Source of the DNA: an uncultured Mucilaginibacter sp.
Lineage (GTDB): Bacteria > Bacteroidota > Bacteroidia > Sphingobacteriales > Sphingobacteriaceae
Direction: 5' to 3'
DNA length: 64,000 nt
Assembly (NCBI GenBank): GCA_903864275.1
Contig: CAIPFE010000030.1
Coordinates: 1-64,000, forward strand
Positions 49,302-58,239 of this stretch are shown here, piece after piece; the first letter of the stretch is position 1, and the number at the start of each line of letters is the position of its first letter. The notes below the pieces were generated by a model that was given only the letters and a program-made list of their open reading frames with translations, had not been told where the DNA came from and ran no database searches. The position numbers and the translations under genes are program-made.

Positions 49302-51749
49302 ATGATACGAAACTATTTCATTACCGCGTGGCGTAGCATCAGGAGTAACAAGGTTTACACATTTATCAATGTTCTTGGGCTTTCGCTTGGGGTTTGTGCC
49401 TGCCTGATCATTTACCTGATCACAAGCTTTGAATTAAGCTATGATACTTTGCACCCTGATAAAGAGCGGATTTACCGGATTGTATCGCATCTTCAATTTC
49501 CCGAGGGAGGAAATGCTGCCGTAGCCGGGACGTTAGGTCCTTTACCTGCGAACGCCAGGCGCGAGATAAGCGGCCTCGAGGCGATAACCGGTTTCGATAA
49601 CTATTTCGCAAAGGTGACCATCAACATGAACGGACGCATGTTCAAAAAATTTGCGGCACCAAAAGAAGGTGAGCAAAAGTCGCCCATTATTGTAACCGAG
49701 CCTCAATATTTTGCAATTTTTAAGTATCAGTGGCTCCAGGGAAATCCGTCGACCGCATTAAATGAACCGTTTAAGGTGGTGCTGTCAGAGCAGGAAGTAC
49801 ATCATTATTTTGGTGCGATACCCCTTGAAAACGCAATAGGCAGGGAAGTTATTTATAATGATTCCCTGCGTGTTACCGTTTCGGGCATTGTGAAGGATTG
49901 GAATAAGAACACCGATTTTGGGTTCAAGGATTTTATCTCGTTCGCAACGATTCAAAATAGTTTTATAAAAAACGACATCGATTTGAAAAACTGGGCAATG
50001 TGGAACTTTAACTTCCAGGCCTATGTTAAGCTGGCAAACAATGTAAGCCCCACGCAAGTAGAAAAACAATTTGCCGGGCTTGAAAAGGAACATTCACCAA
50101 TTGGTTTTAAGGCCAAATTCTCACTACAACCATTATCCGACATACACTTCAATAATACATACCAGGATGCCTATTCCCGCCAGGCGCATTTGCCTACGCT
50201 TTACGCCCTGATGGCTATTGCAGCTTTTATATTAATAATTGCCGCGATTAATTTTATTAACCTGTCTACTGCACAATCTTTGCGTCGCGCCAAAGAGGTG
50301 GGTGTGCGCAAGGTATTGGGCGGCAGTAAGGCAAGTTTAACCATTCAATTTTTGATCGAAACGTTTATCGTAACATCGTTGGCAGTTGTAATTGCCGTTG
50401 TAGTTACCAATCCCATCCTTTCTTCTTTCAAGTCTATCGTGCCGAACGGTGTGGAGCTGCATTTATTTACGCCAGCCGTGCTTGGATTTTTGGTTTTGAC
50501 CGTTATTGTAACTTCTTTACTTGCAGGTCTTTATCCTGCCCGGGTTTTATCTTCGTATTTGCCGGCACTAAGTTTAAAAGGTCAGGGCTCGCAGCAACTT
50601 AACCGTAAAAGCTACCTGCGAAAAACGCTCATTGTATTTCAGTTCACAGTTTCCCTGGTCTTCATCATCGGTACTATCGTTATCGGCAATCAAATACACT
50701 TCATCTTAAACAAGGACCTTGGCTTTAACAAGGACGCTATTGTTACCATACCTACCGATTATAATAACACTGCCGGACGAATGAAGGTTTTTGCAACGAA
50801 GATCAATGAGATACCGGGAATAAACTTAATAAGCCGCCACCAGCAAACGCCTGCATCAAAAGACCATTCGGGCACTATTGTCATTTACAAGGGTGCAACC
50901 GTTCAGAAGATTAAAGCATCGTTTGACCTCTGCGACGAAAACTATGTGCGCCTGTTTGGCCTGAAATTAGTAGCGGGGCGAAATATCGTACATTCAGATA
51001 CGCTAACGGAGTTTTTGATAAATGAAACCTGTGCAAAGGCACTCGGATTCAAAAAGCCGGAAGACGCTATAGGAAAGATGTTAACGACGGGTGTGGGGGG
51101 CGCAACCTGTCCCGTAGTTGGAGTGATACGGGATTTTCATTCGCAATCACTGCATGACCCTATTGTTCCGTTTTTTATGGGCTCCCGTACGAGCGATGAA
51201 CGGAGCATCAGCGTAAAACTGGCTACGCAGCGAAAAGAGGCCGATGTTTTTAAAAAAACAATAGCGCAGGTGGAGCGTGCCTGGAATCAAGTTTACCCGG
51301 ACGATAAATTTGAATATCATTTTTTTGACCAAACGATCGCCGCTTTTTATGATAAGGAGCAAAAAACCGCGCAGCTAATGAACACCGCAATGCTCATCGC
51401 CATTTTCATTTCCTGTATGGGCCTATTTGGTTTAGCAACCTTTACAGCCCAGCAGCGCATAAAAGAGATAGGCATCCGTAAAGTTTTAGGTGCAAGCGTT
51501 ACAAATATAGTAGCAATGCTGAGCAGAGATTTTTTGATGCTGGTTATCATTTCCATGCTGATAGCCTCGCCCATTGCTTATTATTTTATGCACCAATGGC
51601 TGCAGGATTTTGCGTACCGTGTTAATATCAGTTGGTGGGTATTCCTGGCATCAGGTTCTGCGGCTATAGTTATCGCTTTGTTAACCATAAGCTTTCAATC
51701 AATTAAAGCGGCGCTGATGAACCCGGTTAAAAGTTTACGGTCGGAGTAG
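49302..51749 (+). CDS. ABC permease, MacB_PCD-FtsX twice (paralogue 20)
   Basis: This 815-residue 'AQ' class permease (NFINLSTAQSLRRAKEVG) is a sister of the long copy at 36526: SYLPALSLKG ends its first half, IETFIV follows coupling helix 1, and its first extracytoplasmic domain is similarly enlarged (helix 1, RAKEVGVRKVLGG, starts near residue 329). Coupling helix 2 is RIKEIGIRKVLGA near 719. It starts MIRNYF, where nearly all others start MIKNY. It ends its run: an inverted repeat and regulatory element copy 4 follow. Confidence 0.92.
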   Translation: MIRNYFITAWRSIRSNKVYTFINVLGLSLGVCACLIIYLITSFELSYDTLHPDKERIYRIVSHLQFPEGGNAAVAGTLGPLPANARREISGLEAITGFDNYFAKVTINMNGRMFKKFAAPKEGEQKSPIIVTEPQYFAIFKYQWLQGNPSTALNEPFKVVLSEQEVHHYFGAIPLENAIGREVIYNDSLRVTVSGIVKDWNKNTDFGFKDFISFATIQNSFIKNDIDLKNWAMWNFNFQAYVKLANNVSPTQVEKQFAGLEKEHSPIGFKAKFSLQPLSDIHFNNTYQDAYSRQAHLPTLYALMAIAAFILIIAAINFINLSTAQSLRRAKEVGVRKVLGGSKASLTIQFLIETFIVTSLAVVIAVVVTNPILSSFKSIVPNGVELHLFTPAVLGFLVLTVIVTSLLAGLYPARVLSSYLPALSLKGQGSQQLNRKSYLRKTLIVFQFTVSLVFIIGTIVIGNQIHFILNKDLGFNKDAIVTIPTDYNNTAGRMKVFATKINEIPGINLISRHQQTPASKDHSGTIVIYKGATVQKIKASFDLCDENYVRLFGLKLVAGRNIVHSDTLTEFLINETCAKALGFKKPEDAIGKMLTTGVGGATCPVVGVIRDFHSQSLHDPIVPFFMGSRTSDERSISVKLATQRKEADVFKKTIAQVERAWNQVYPDDKFEYHFFDQTIAAFYDKEQKTAQLMNTAMLIAIFISCMGLFGLATFTAQQRIKEIGIRKVLGASVTNIVAMLSRDFLMLVIISMLIASPIAYYFMHQWLQDFAYRVNISWWVFLASGSAAIVIALLTISFQSIKAALMNPVKSLRSE

Positions 51750-51750
51750 A

Positions 51751-51812
51751 GATTAGAGACCGGTGAATAGAGATTAGGCAGGCAACTGATCTCTATTCTC
51801 TAACCACTAATC
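51751..51812. repeat. Inverted repeat at a unit boundary
   Basis: GATTAG...GAATAGAGAT (51751-51774) faces ATCTCTATTC...CTAATC (51789-51812). The inner 10 bp and outer 6 bp pair perfectly, with mismatches between. It sits directly after a permease stop and before regulatory element copy 4, the same arrangement as at 4797-4862 and 41529-41621. Confidence 0.65.
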
Positions 51813-51823
51813 ACCAGCCAAAC

Positions 51824-51926
51824 TGTATCATTTCCGTACACCGTGTGTTACGGTTTCGCACATATGTTTAAAATGGATAAGTATATGTTATTGATAATCA
51901 GTTGATTATTTTTCGGTACGCAAATT
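51824..51926 (+). promoter_or_regulatory. Composite regulatory element, copy 4
   Basis: Dyad 1 is TGTATCATTTCCGTACA (51824-51840), differing from copies 1-3 only at two central bases. Dyad 2 is TGTTACGGTTTCGCACA (51846-51862). Centre spacing is 22 bp. TTTCGGTACGCAAATTAC has its GG at 51915-51916, 53 bp past dyad 2; GG-N10-AC is the box closest to a sigma-54 pattern after TTGC. The ATG at 52033 is 118 bp further on, behind a class A leader. Confidence 0.6.
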
Positions 51927-52032
51927 ACTACTAATGAATTAGTAGGTGTTAAATTTAATGGTTCGCCTACAGGGCAACTGGCAGCAGCGCCAATAATCAA
52001 ATCAATAATTCACTAATTCAGTAATTACTTCG

Positions 52033-54417
52033 ATGATAAAGAACTATTTAAAAATCGCCTGGCGCAACATGCTGAACAATAAAGGTTACAGCGCGCTTAA
52101 TATTGTTGGCCTTGCTGCCGGTATGGCCGTTGCTTTGTTGATTGCCCTGTGGGTGGTTAATGAATATTCGTATGATAAATTCTTGCCGGGCTATAAATCC
52201 TTATACCAGGTGGAGTTAAATTTTACCGACCCGCACGAAGGCGAGCATACCCAGCAGGCTGTTTCCCTGCCGATAGCTGATGTATTGAGGAAAGAGTATC
52301 CCGAGGTAAAATATGTTGCTGAAACTGACTGGATGGGGCAGCATGGCCTGCTTGTTGGCACAAAGAAGCTATACATGAACGGGGCAGCTATCGGGTCAGA
52401 TTTTTTGAAAATGTTCCAATACCCGTTGATAAAAGGAAATAAGAATGATGTTTTAAAGGACCCCTTTTCTATTGTTTTAACCGAATCAACCGCGAAAGCC
52501 TTATTTGGCGCCACCGATCCAGTGGGGAAGTTGGTAAAAATAGACAACAAATACAATGTAAAGGTTACGGGTGTTATGAACGATGTGCCAAAAAATTCCA
52601 CCTTGCAATTTAGTTACCTGCTGCCTTTCGCTTTCAACGAGGCGACCCAGGATTGGATGAAAAATGTCCGTACTACTTACTACAATAATTCCTTCCAGAT
52701 ATTTGTTCAGCTTAAGGCAGGGGTGGATTATGCCAAACTGGCGCCCAAAATCAGGAATATTGTTTACAAGGGCGGTCCAAAAATGCGCCCTGTTAAACCG
52801 GTAGTACTTCTTCACCCGCTGGCGGACTGGCATTTATATTCTGAGTTTAAAAACGGCAAGGAAGCTGGCGGTTTTATTGATTATGTGCGTATGTTCAGCA
52901 TAATAGGCGCACTGGTATTGCTTATTGCGTGTATCAATTTTATGAACCTTTCTACCGCCAGGTCCGAAAGACGCGCACGTGAGGTAGGTGTTAGAAAAGC
53001 CATAGGCTCGCAGCGTCGCGACCTGATATTTCAGTTCTTAACAGAGTCCATACTCATCACGTTTATCTCCTTTCTGTTATCTGTATTATTTGTTCAGCTT
53101 GCATTGCCGTCGTTTAATACTTTAACGGGTGCTTCAATCAGCATACCCTATAGTAATGCGGTTTTCTGGACAATTATGATCGTATATGTTTTGGCAACCG
53201 GTTTGTTGGCCGGCAGTCGGCCTGCTTTTTATCTTTCATCATTTAGTCCTGTAAAAGTTTTAAAAGGGAGCATACAAATTGGTAAAGCTGCAGCGCTGCC
53301 GAGAAAAATTTTAGTGGTACTCCAGTTTAGCTGCTCTATTGCGTTAATTATCAGCACCGTTATTGTCTACCAGCAAATACAACATGCGAAGGATAGGCCA
53401 ACCGGATACAGCGCCGATAGGTTGGTATCCACGGACATGAGCGATGATCTGAACAATCATTATGATGCGCTGAAAAATGACCTGCTTGCAACGGGAACGG
53501 TTGAAAGTGTGGCGAGAGCATCGAGTCCTGTAACAGGAATTTATTGGCATACGGGTATCGAAAAATGGCCGGGACAGGGCGTTGGCGAGCTAGGTATAAA
53601 TGTTGGCGCGGTATCGGTATCAGACGGCTATTTTCGAACAGTTGGGATGAAACTCGCTGAAGGTCGTGATTTTTCAAGTAACTGGAGCGCTGATACTTCG
53701 AACATTATTATCAATGAAGCCGCCGCCAGGCGTATGGGTTTAAAAGAACCGCTTAATCAGTTAGTCACTTTTGATGGCATAACCGGGCAGGCTAAAATAG
53801 TAGGAGTAGTTAAAGATGCGCTTATGGAATCGCCATTTACGCCCGTTGAGCCAACTGTTTTTGTGCACGGACGTGGCAGTAATTTTGCTATGTACCGTTT
53901 ATCACGAGGAGCAAACACCCACGAGGCTATTGAAAAGATTGGCAAAATATTCGACAGGTATAACCCTGCTTACCCATTTAGCTACCGGTTTGTTAATGAC
54001 GAATACAATAGTAAATTCAACCTGGAAGTACTTGTTGGCAAACTGGCAGGTGTTTTTGCGGCGTTAGCTATTTTTATATCCTGCCTCGGTTTGTTTGGCC
54101 TTGCCGCTTATGTTGCAGAACAGCGCACCAAGGAAATTGGTATCCGAAAGGTATTGGGCGCATCGGTAGCGCAGGTTTGGCTGCTGTTATCAAGAGATTT
54201 TATTGTGTTGGTGATGATCAGTTGCGTAATAGCATCACCCATAGCCTTGTATTTTTTACATGGGTGGCTGCAAAAATACGATTACCGTATCAGCATAGGC
54301 CCAGGTGTATTTGCGTTATCGGCACTTGCGGCTTTCATGATTACGCTGATAACCATCAGTTTCCAGGCTATCAGGGCCGCATTAACAAACCCTGTGAAGA
54401 GCCTTAGGTCTGAGTAG
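52033..54417 (+). CDS. ABC permease, MacB_PCD-FtsX twice (paralogue 21)
   Basis: This 794-residue permease of the HLYSEFKNGKEAGG subgroup is the first gene behind element copy 4. The coupling helices are RAREVGVRKAIGS near residue 314 and RTKEIGIRKVLGA near 698. The first half ends FSPVKVLKG, and the turn before it reads AGSRPAFYLSSF, where the family has AGSYPA or AGxYPA: an arginine replaces the conserved tyrosine. The C-terminal segment has ALYFLHGWLQKYDYRISIGPGVF, unlike the usual AWWxMxKWLQ. It probably forms a unit with the frameshifted copy at 54537 and the protease-like gene at 57040. Confidence 0.92.
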   Translation: MIKNYLKIAWRNMLNNKGYSALNIVGLAAGMAVALLIALWVVNEYSYDKFLPGYKSLYQVELNFTDPHEGEHTQQAVSLPIADVLRKEYPEVKYVAETDWMGQHGLLVGTKKLYMNGAAIGSDFLKMFQYPLIKGNKNDVLKDPFSIVLTESTAKALFGATDPVGKLVKIDNKYNVKVTGVMNDVPKNSTLQFSYLLPFAFNEATQDWMKNVRTTYYNNSFQIFVQLKAGVDYAKLAPKIRNIVYKGGPKMRPVKPVVLLHPLADWHLYSEFKNGKEAGGFIDYVRMFSIIGALVLLIACINFMNLSTARSERRAREVGVRKAIGSQRRDLIFQFLTESILITFISFLLSVLFVQLALPSFNTLTGASISIPYSNAVFWTIMIVYVLATGLLAGSRPAFYLSSFSPVKVLKGSIQIGKAAALPRKILVVLQFSCSIALIISTVIVYQQIQHAKDRPTGYSADRLVSTDMSDDLNNHYDALKNDLLATGTVESVARASSPVTGIYWHTGIEKWPGQGVGELGINVGAVSVSDGYFRTVGMKLAEGRDFSSNWSADTSNIIINEAAARRMGLKEPLNQLVTFDGITGQAKIVGVVKDALMESPFTPVEPTVFVHGRGSNFAMYRLSRGANTHEAIEKIGKIFDRYNPAYPFSYRFVNDEYNSKFNLEVLVGKLAGVFAALAIFISCLGLFGLAAYVAEQRTKEIGIRKVLGASVAQVWLLLSRDFIVLVMISCVIASPIALYFLHGWLQKYDYRISIGPGVFALSALAAFMITLITISFQAIRAALTNPVKSLRSE

Positions 54418-54499
54418 GCAGTTAGCAGTAGCAGTTTGCTGTTGAAGAATAAAAGCAAAAAGTAAAAAGTAAAAAATCAGTGATTAACTAAGCAACACC

Positions 54500-54536
54500 G
54501 ATGAACTAATGAACAAGTGAACCAATGAACTAATCC
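54500..54536. repeat. AATGAAC-type leader before the frameshifted permease
   Basis: Class B quasi-repeats run to within a few bases of the ATG at 54537. Over about 25 bases the sequence is identical to the leaders at 19990-20018 and around 28910-28925, so spacers are more alike than the genes they precede. Confidence 0.65.
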
Positions 54537-56935
54537 ATGATAAAAAACTATTTAAAAATCGCCTGGCGCAACATCTGGAAAAACAAGGTTTTTTCGGCTA
54601 TCAACATTATCGGCTTGTCAGTAGGGATGGCAGCCTGTATCGTTATTATGTTGTTTGTTTCTTATGAAAAGAGTTTCGACAATTTCCACACCAAAAACAT
54701 TTACCGGCTAAACGAAGTGCAAACCATTGGCGCGCAGGGGGCTACCCAGAAGGTTGCCTTATCCATGTTCCCTATGGGCCCGACCTTACGACAGGAATTT
54801 CCTGAAATAAAGAACTTTACCAGGATACACTGGAGCGAAAAATACCAGTTAACAAAGGATGCGAAACGGATATTCTTACCGGAAGTATTTTTTGTGGATT
54901 CTACATTCCTTAAAATATTCGATTTCAAAGTAGTACGCGGTGACCGGCAAACAGCATTGCTTAAACCTAATACTGCAATGCTTACGGAAGAGAGGCCAAA
55001 AAGCTGTTCGGCGATGCTGATCCAATCGGTAAAATTATAACCCATTATGGCGATGATACAACAACTTTCGCAGTAACCGGCATAGTTGCCAACCCGCCGA
55101 AGAATTCACAATTACAATTTGATGCTTTATTTTCATTCAGTAGTGTTTATAAACCCTGGATGTTTACCAACTGGGGCGGGAACTGGCTCAATACATATTT
55201 GGAACTTGCGCCCGGCGCAGACGCGGCGGCTTTAGATAAAAAATTTCCAGCTTACCTGAAAAGGCACCTTAAAGGCGATGGCTGGAAATATTATAAACTG
55301 TTTACTTTGCCCTTAAAGGATGTACACGCCAATTCGGCTGATATCGGGCTTGATTATATTAACTATCAAAAATTTGATAAAAAGTCCACAAACCTTTTTG
55401 CGGTTATAGCGCTTATTGTGCTGATAATTGCGTGTGTTAATTTTATAAACCTTTCAACTGCGCGCTCGGCGGAGCGGGCTAAGGAGGTGGGTATCCGTAA
55501 ATCGATCGGGGCTTATCGTTTTCAATTGGCCGCACAATTTCTTGGTGAAACTGTGTTATTAGCCTTTATGGCATTAATAATCGCCGTAGTATTGGTGCAA
55601 TTGGCGCTGCCCTATATAAACAGCCTCAGCGAGCGGGCTATTTCCTTTAATATTTTCGGCAGTATCGGCGTACTGTTTACTGTGCTCGGCGGCACGATCC
55701 TTATCGGGATATTCTCAGGTATTTACCCCGCCATTTATTTGTCGTCTTTCCAGGCGGCAAAGGTTTTGAAAGGCTCAGTACAAGTAGGTAGAAACAAAAG
55801 CTCGTTAAGGAATATATTGGTTGTTACGCAATTTGCCAGTGCTATTTTCCTGATGATAGCTACCGTTTTTGTACTAAAGCAATTGCGATTTATGCAAAAA
55901 CAGGATCCCGGGTATAACCGCGACCAGGTGGTAAACATACCGTTGGATGGTATCACCACCAAAAAATACGACCAGTTTAGCACTGAACTGTTAGGCAGCA
56001 CTTTAATTTCTGGGGTCACAGCGTCACAGGATATTTTGGGAAGCCATTTAGACCAAACAGGCGTAACATTCACGCCCTCTTTTGGGCCAAAACAGCAGCT
56101 TGGAACAACCTTGTTGGTGGTCGACACCAACTACCTCAGTTTGTACAAAATCAAATTGGTTGCAGGCAAAAATTTCTCGGGCGATAAGACAGCCGATGGC
56201 AAGCAGTATATTGTTAACGAGGCCTTAGCAAAAGAACTAATGAAAGATTATCCTAAGTATCCTCTGTCCAGGTTAATAGGACAACGGTTTGGTTTCGATT
56301 CAACAAGTACGATAACGGGTATCGCAAAAAACTTTAGTTTCAACTCCTTACAGTATCCCATTGAGCCCATGTTTATGGTAGCCGCGAGGCATTGGGGTTT
56401 CAGGGATATATCGGTCAAGATCAATGGCCGTCACACAGCTGAAGCAATTGCCTTTATTAAATCAAAGTGGGACAATGTTTACCCTGATTACCCGTTTGAA
56501 TACCAGTTTTTGGATGATCATTTTAACGACGTTTATAAAGCTAACAACCAGGTGAGCCAGATCGTAGGCATCCTTGCCGGCCTGGCCATATTTATTTCCT
56601 GTTTAGGCTTGTTTGGCCTGGCATCGCACTCTGCCGAAAGACGGATAAAAGAGATAGGTGTCCGAAAAGTATTAGGGGCCTCCGTTCAAAACATTACATT
56701 AATGCTTTCAGGTAATTTTTTGAAGCTTGTTTTAATAGCTAATTTAATTGCCTGGCCAACAGTATGGTATTTTACTTATAAATGGCTGCAGGATTATGCC
56801 TTCCACATCAATATCCAATGGTGGATATTTGTTCTGGCCGGCATCCTTTCCATATTGATCGCATTCTTTACGGTAAGTTTTCAATCCATAAAAGCAGCTG
56901 TAGCTAACCCGGTGAAGAGTCTACGGAGCGAGTAG
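54537..56935 (+). pseudogene. ABC permease with single-base frameshift (paralogue 22)
   Basis: The first frame gives 167 residues and stops at 55040. The rest of the protein continues in the +2 frame from about 54995 to the stop at 56935. Around 54987-54997 the bases read GAA GAG AG GCC AAA AAG, where the family has E-M-A-K-K-x-F-G; restoring one base (most likely T in ATG) between 54993 and 54994 gives an unbroken protein of about 799 residues. Everything else is normal: coupling helices RAKEVGIRKSIGA (near corrected residue 314) and RIKEIGVRKVLGA (near 703), FQAAKVLKG at the half boundary, and tail NPVKSLRSE. The lack of other damage means a very recent mutation, a reversible change or a sequencing error. 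An internal ATG at 55160 could start a 591-residue product lacking segment 1. Confidence 0.85.
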
Positions 56936-57039
56936 CAGTTAATAGTAGCAGTTGGCAGGAAAAAAAGGAAGACAATAAAAAGTCTCCCCGCTGGTAGCGA
57001 GATGAGATTTAGAGGAGTTCGAACTATATTTTTAAAGTG

Positions 57040-58239
57040 ATGAAAACAAGATTTTTGTTTACATTATTACTATTTAGCCTTTCGTTCATTCCAGCCGTTG
57101 CCGTAACCAGGGCTGAGTCGGCTACTGTACCGCTTACCCTTGATCATAACCGGATAATAATAAGAGTAGGGGTTTACTTACCCAACGGAGCGATAAAACC
57201 GGTAAATGCCTGGGTAGACAATGGTACGCCCGATCTATCAATAACGGAGCGCCTCGCAAAAGAGCTCGGGTTAATACCTGCAAATAATAAAGGCGTGATA
57301 AAACCGCCTCAGGAAATTCAAATAGGAGGGATGCTGGTAGTAATTAAAAATCTTAAACAACCCGTCGAAATTGTAAAAGGCACAACCGTGGGTTCGGGGC
57401 TGGAGGCGGATATAAACCTGCCTTCCGCTGTACTTTGCAATTATGATGTTGTAATTGACTATCCCGGCAGGCTATTCACAATTGGGGCTCCGGGTTCCGT
57501 TCATTTTGTGGGCAAAGCTGTAGCGGGCTTTTTTAACCCTCAAAATCACCTCATACAAATCCCCGGCAAGGTTGATGGCCAATCTTTTAACTTAGGCCTC
57601 GACGCTGGCACGCCCGTTACATTTATCTCCGCCGGTTTTATCTCCAATTGGAATAAAGCCCATACCTCATGGCCATCCGCGAGGGGCGCCATCGGGATTG
57701 CTAATTTATGGGGATTAGACGACGAGCCCGACTGGCAATTACTGCGCGTTAATAAAATGGAGTATGGGGGCCTGATTTTTCGGGATATGATCGTTGTATC
57801 TTTTCCCGCGGACCGGTTAGCCTATTTTCAAAAGCGCTCTGGCATAGCTACGGCAGGCTTGATGGGGGCCGCTTCTTTGCTTAACTACCGTGTCGGTCTT
57901 GACTATACTCATGGAACCGTGTATTTCCAACGCATCAGTAAACCTGTGGAAGTTGACATGAGCCTTGTCGGGTTAACCCTTCGCCCTGCGGCCGATGGCC
58001 GGTACAGCATTTTGGGCGTTAGCCAGTATGATGGAAAGTCTTCGGTGCCGGGCGTGTTTAAGGGAGATATCTTATTGAAAGTTAATAATAAAAACGTGAG
58101 TGGCATTACTATGGGAAAGGCATGGTCCCTTCTGCAAGGCAATCCCGGAATGTCCTATAAACTTACCATTGAACGTGCCGGGAAACAAATTATAGTAAAT
58201 GCCATAGCACACAGGTTTCTTTGCAACCATCCAGTTTAA
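57040..58239 (+). CDS. Secreted retropepsin-like protein with C-terminal PDZ domain
   Basis: 399 residues from ATG 57040 (a GTG at 57037 would add one residue). The signal peptide is about residues 1-22. Two aspartyl-protease-like lobes follow: VDNGTPDLSIT at 59-69 with CNYDVVIDYPGRLFTIG at 133-149, then LDAGTPVTFIS at 187-197 with LNYRVGLDYTHGTVYF at 281-296. A PDZ domain covers about 305-390 (GVFKGDILLKVNNKNV). Bacteroidota have many secreted 'aspartyl protease plus PDZ' proteins. The catalytic triplets here read DNG and DAG instead of the DTG or DSG of active aspartyl proteases, so activity is doubtful and it may be a binding protein. It follows the frameshifted permease by 104 bases with no visible promoter, so co-transcription from the 52033 unit is likely. 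Whether it works with the transporters is unknown. Confidence 0.8.
   Translation: MKTRFLFTLLLFSLSFIPAVAVTRAESATVPLTLDHNRIIIRVGVYLPNGAIKPVNAWVDNGTPDLSITERLAKELGLIPANNKGVIKPPQEIQIGGMLVVIKNLKQPVEIVKGTTVGSGLEADINLPSAVLCNYDVVIDYPGRLFTIGAPGSVHFVGKAVAGFFNPQNHLIQIPGKVDGQSFNLGLDAGTPVTFISAGFISNWNKAHTSWPSARGAIGIANLWGLDDEPDWQLLRVNKMEYGGLIFRDMIVVSFPADRLAYFQKRSGIATAGLMGAASLLNYRVGLDYTHGTVYFQRISKPVEVDMSLVGLTLRPAADGRYSILGVSQYDGKSSVPGVFKGDILLKVNNKNVSGITMGKAWSLLQGNPGMSYKLTIERAGKQIIVNAIAHRFLCNHPV

Noticed and set aside
55160..56935. A separate 591-residue permease gene downstream of a 167-residue gene
   Set aside because: Restoring one base near 54993 joins the two frames into a normal-length family member, so this is one broken gene.
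110..56935. True MacB proteins
   Set aside because: MacB carries an N-terminal ATPase domain. None of these proteins has Walker motifs, and they have two FtsX units instead of one.
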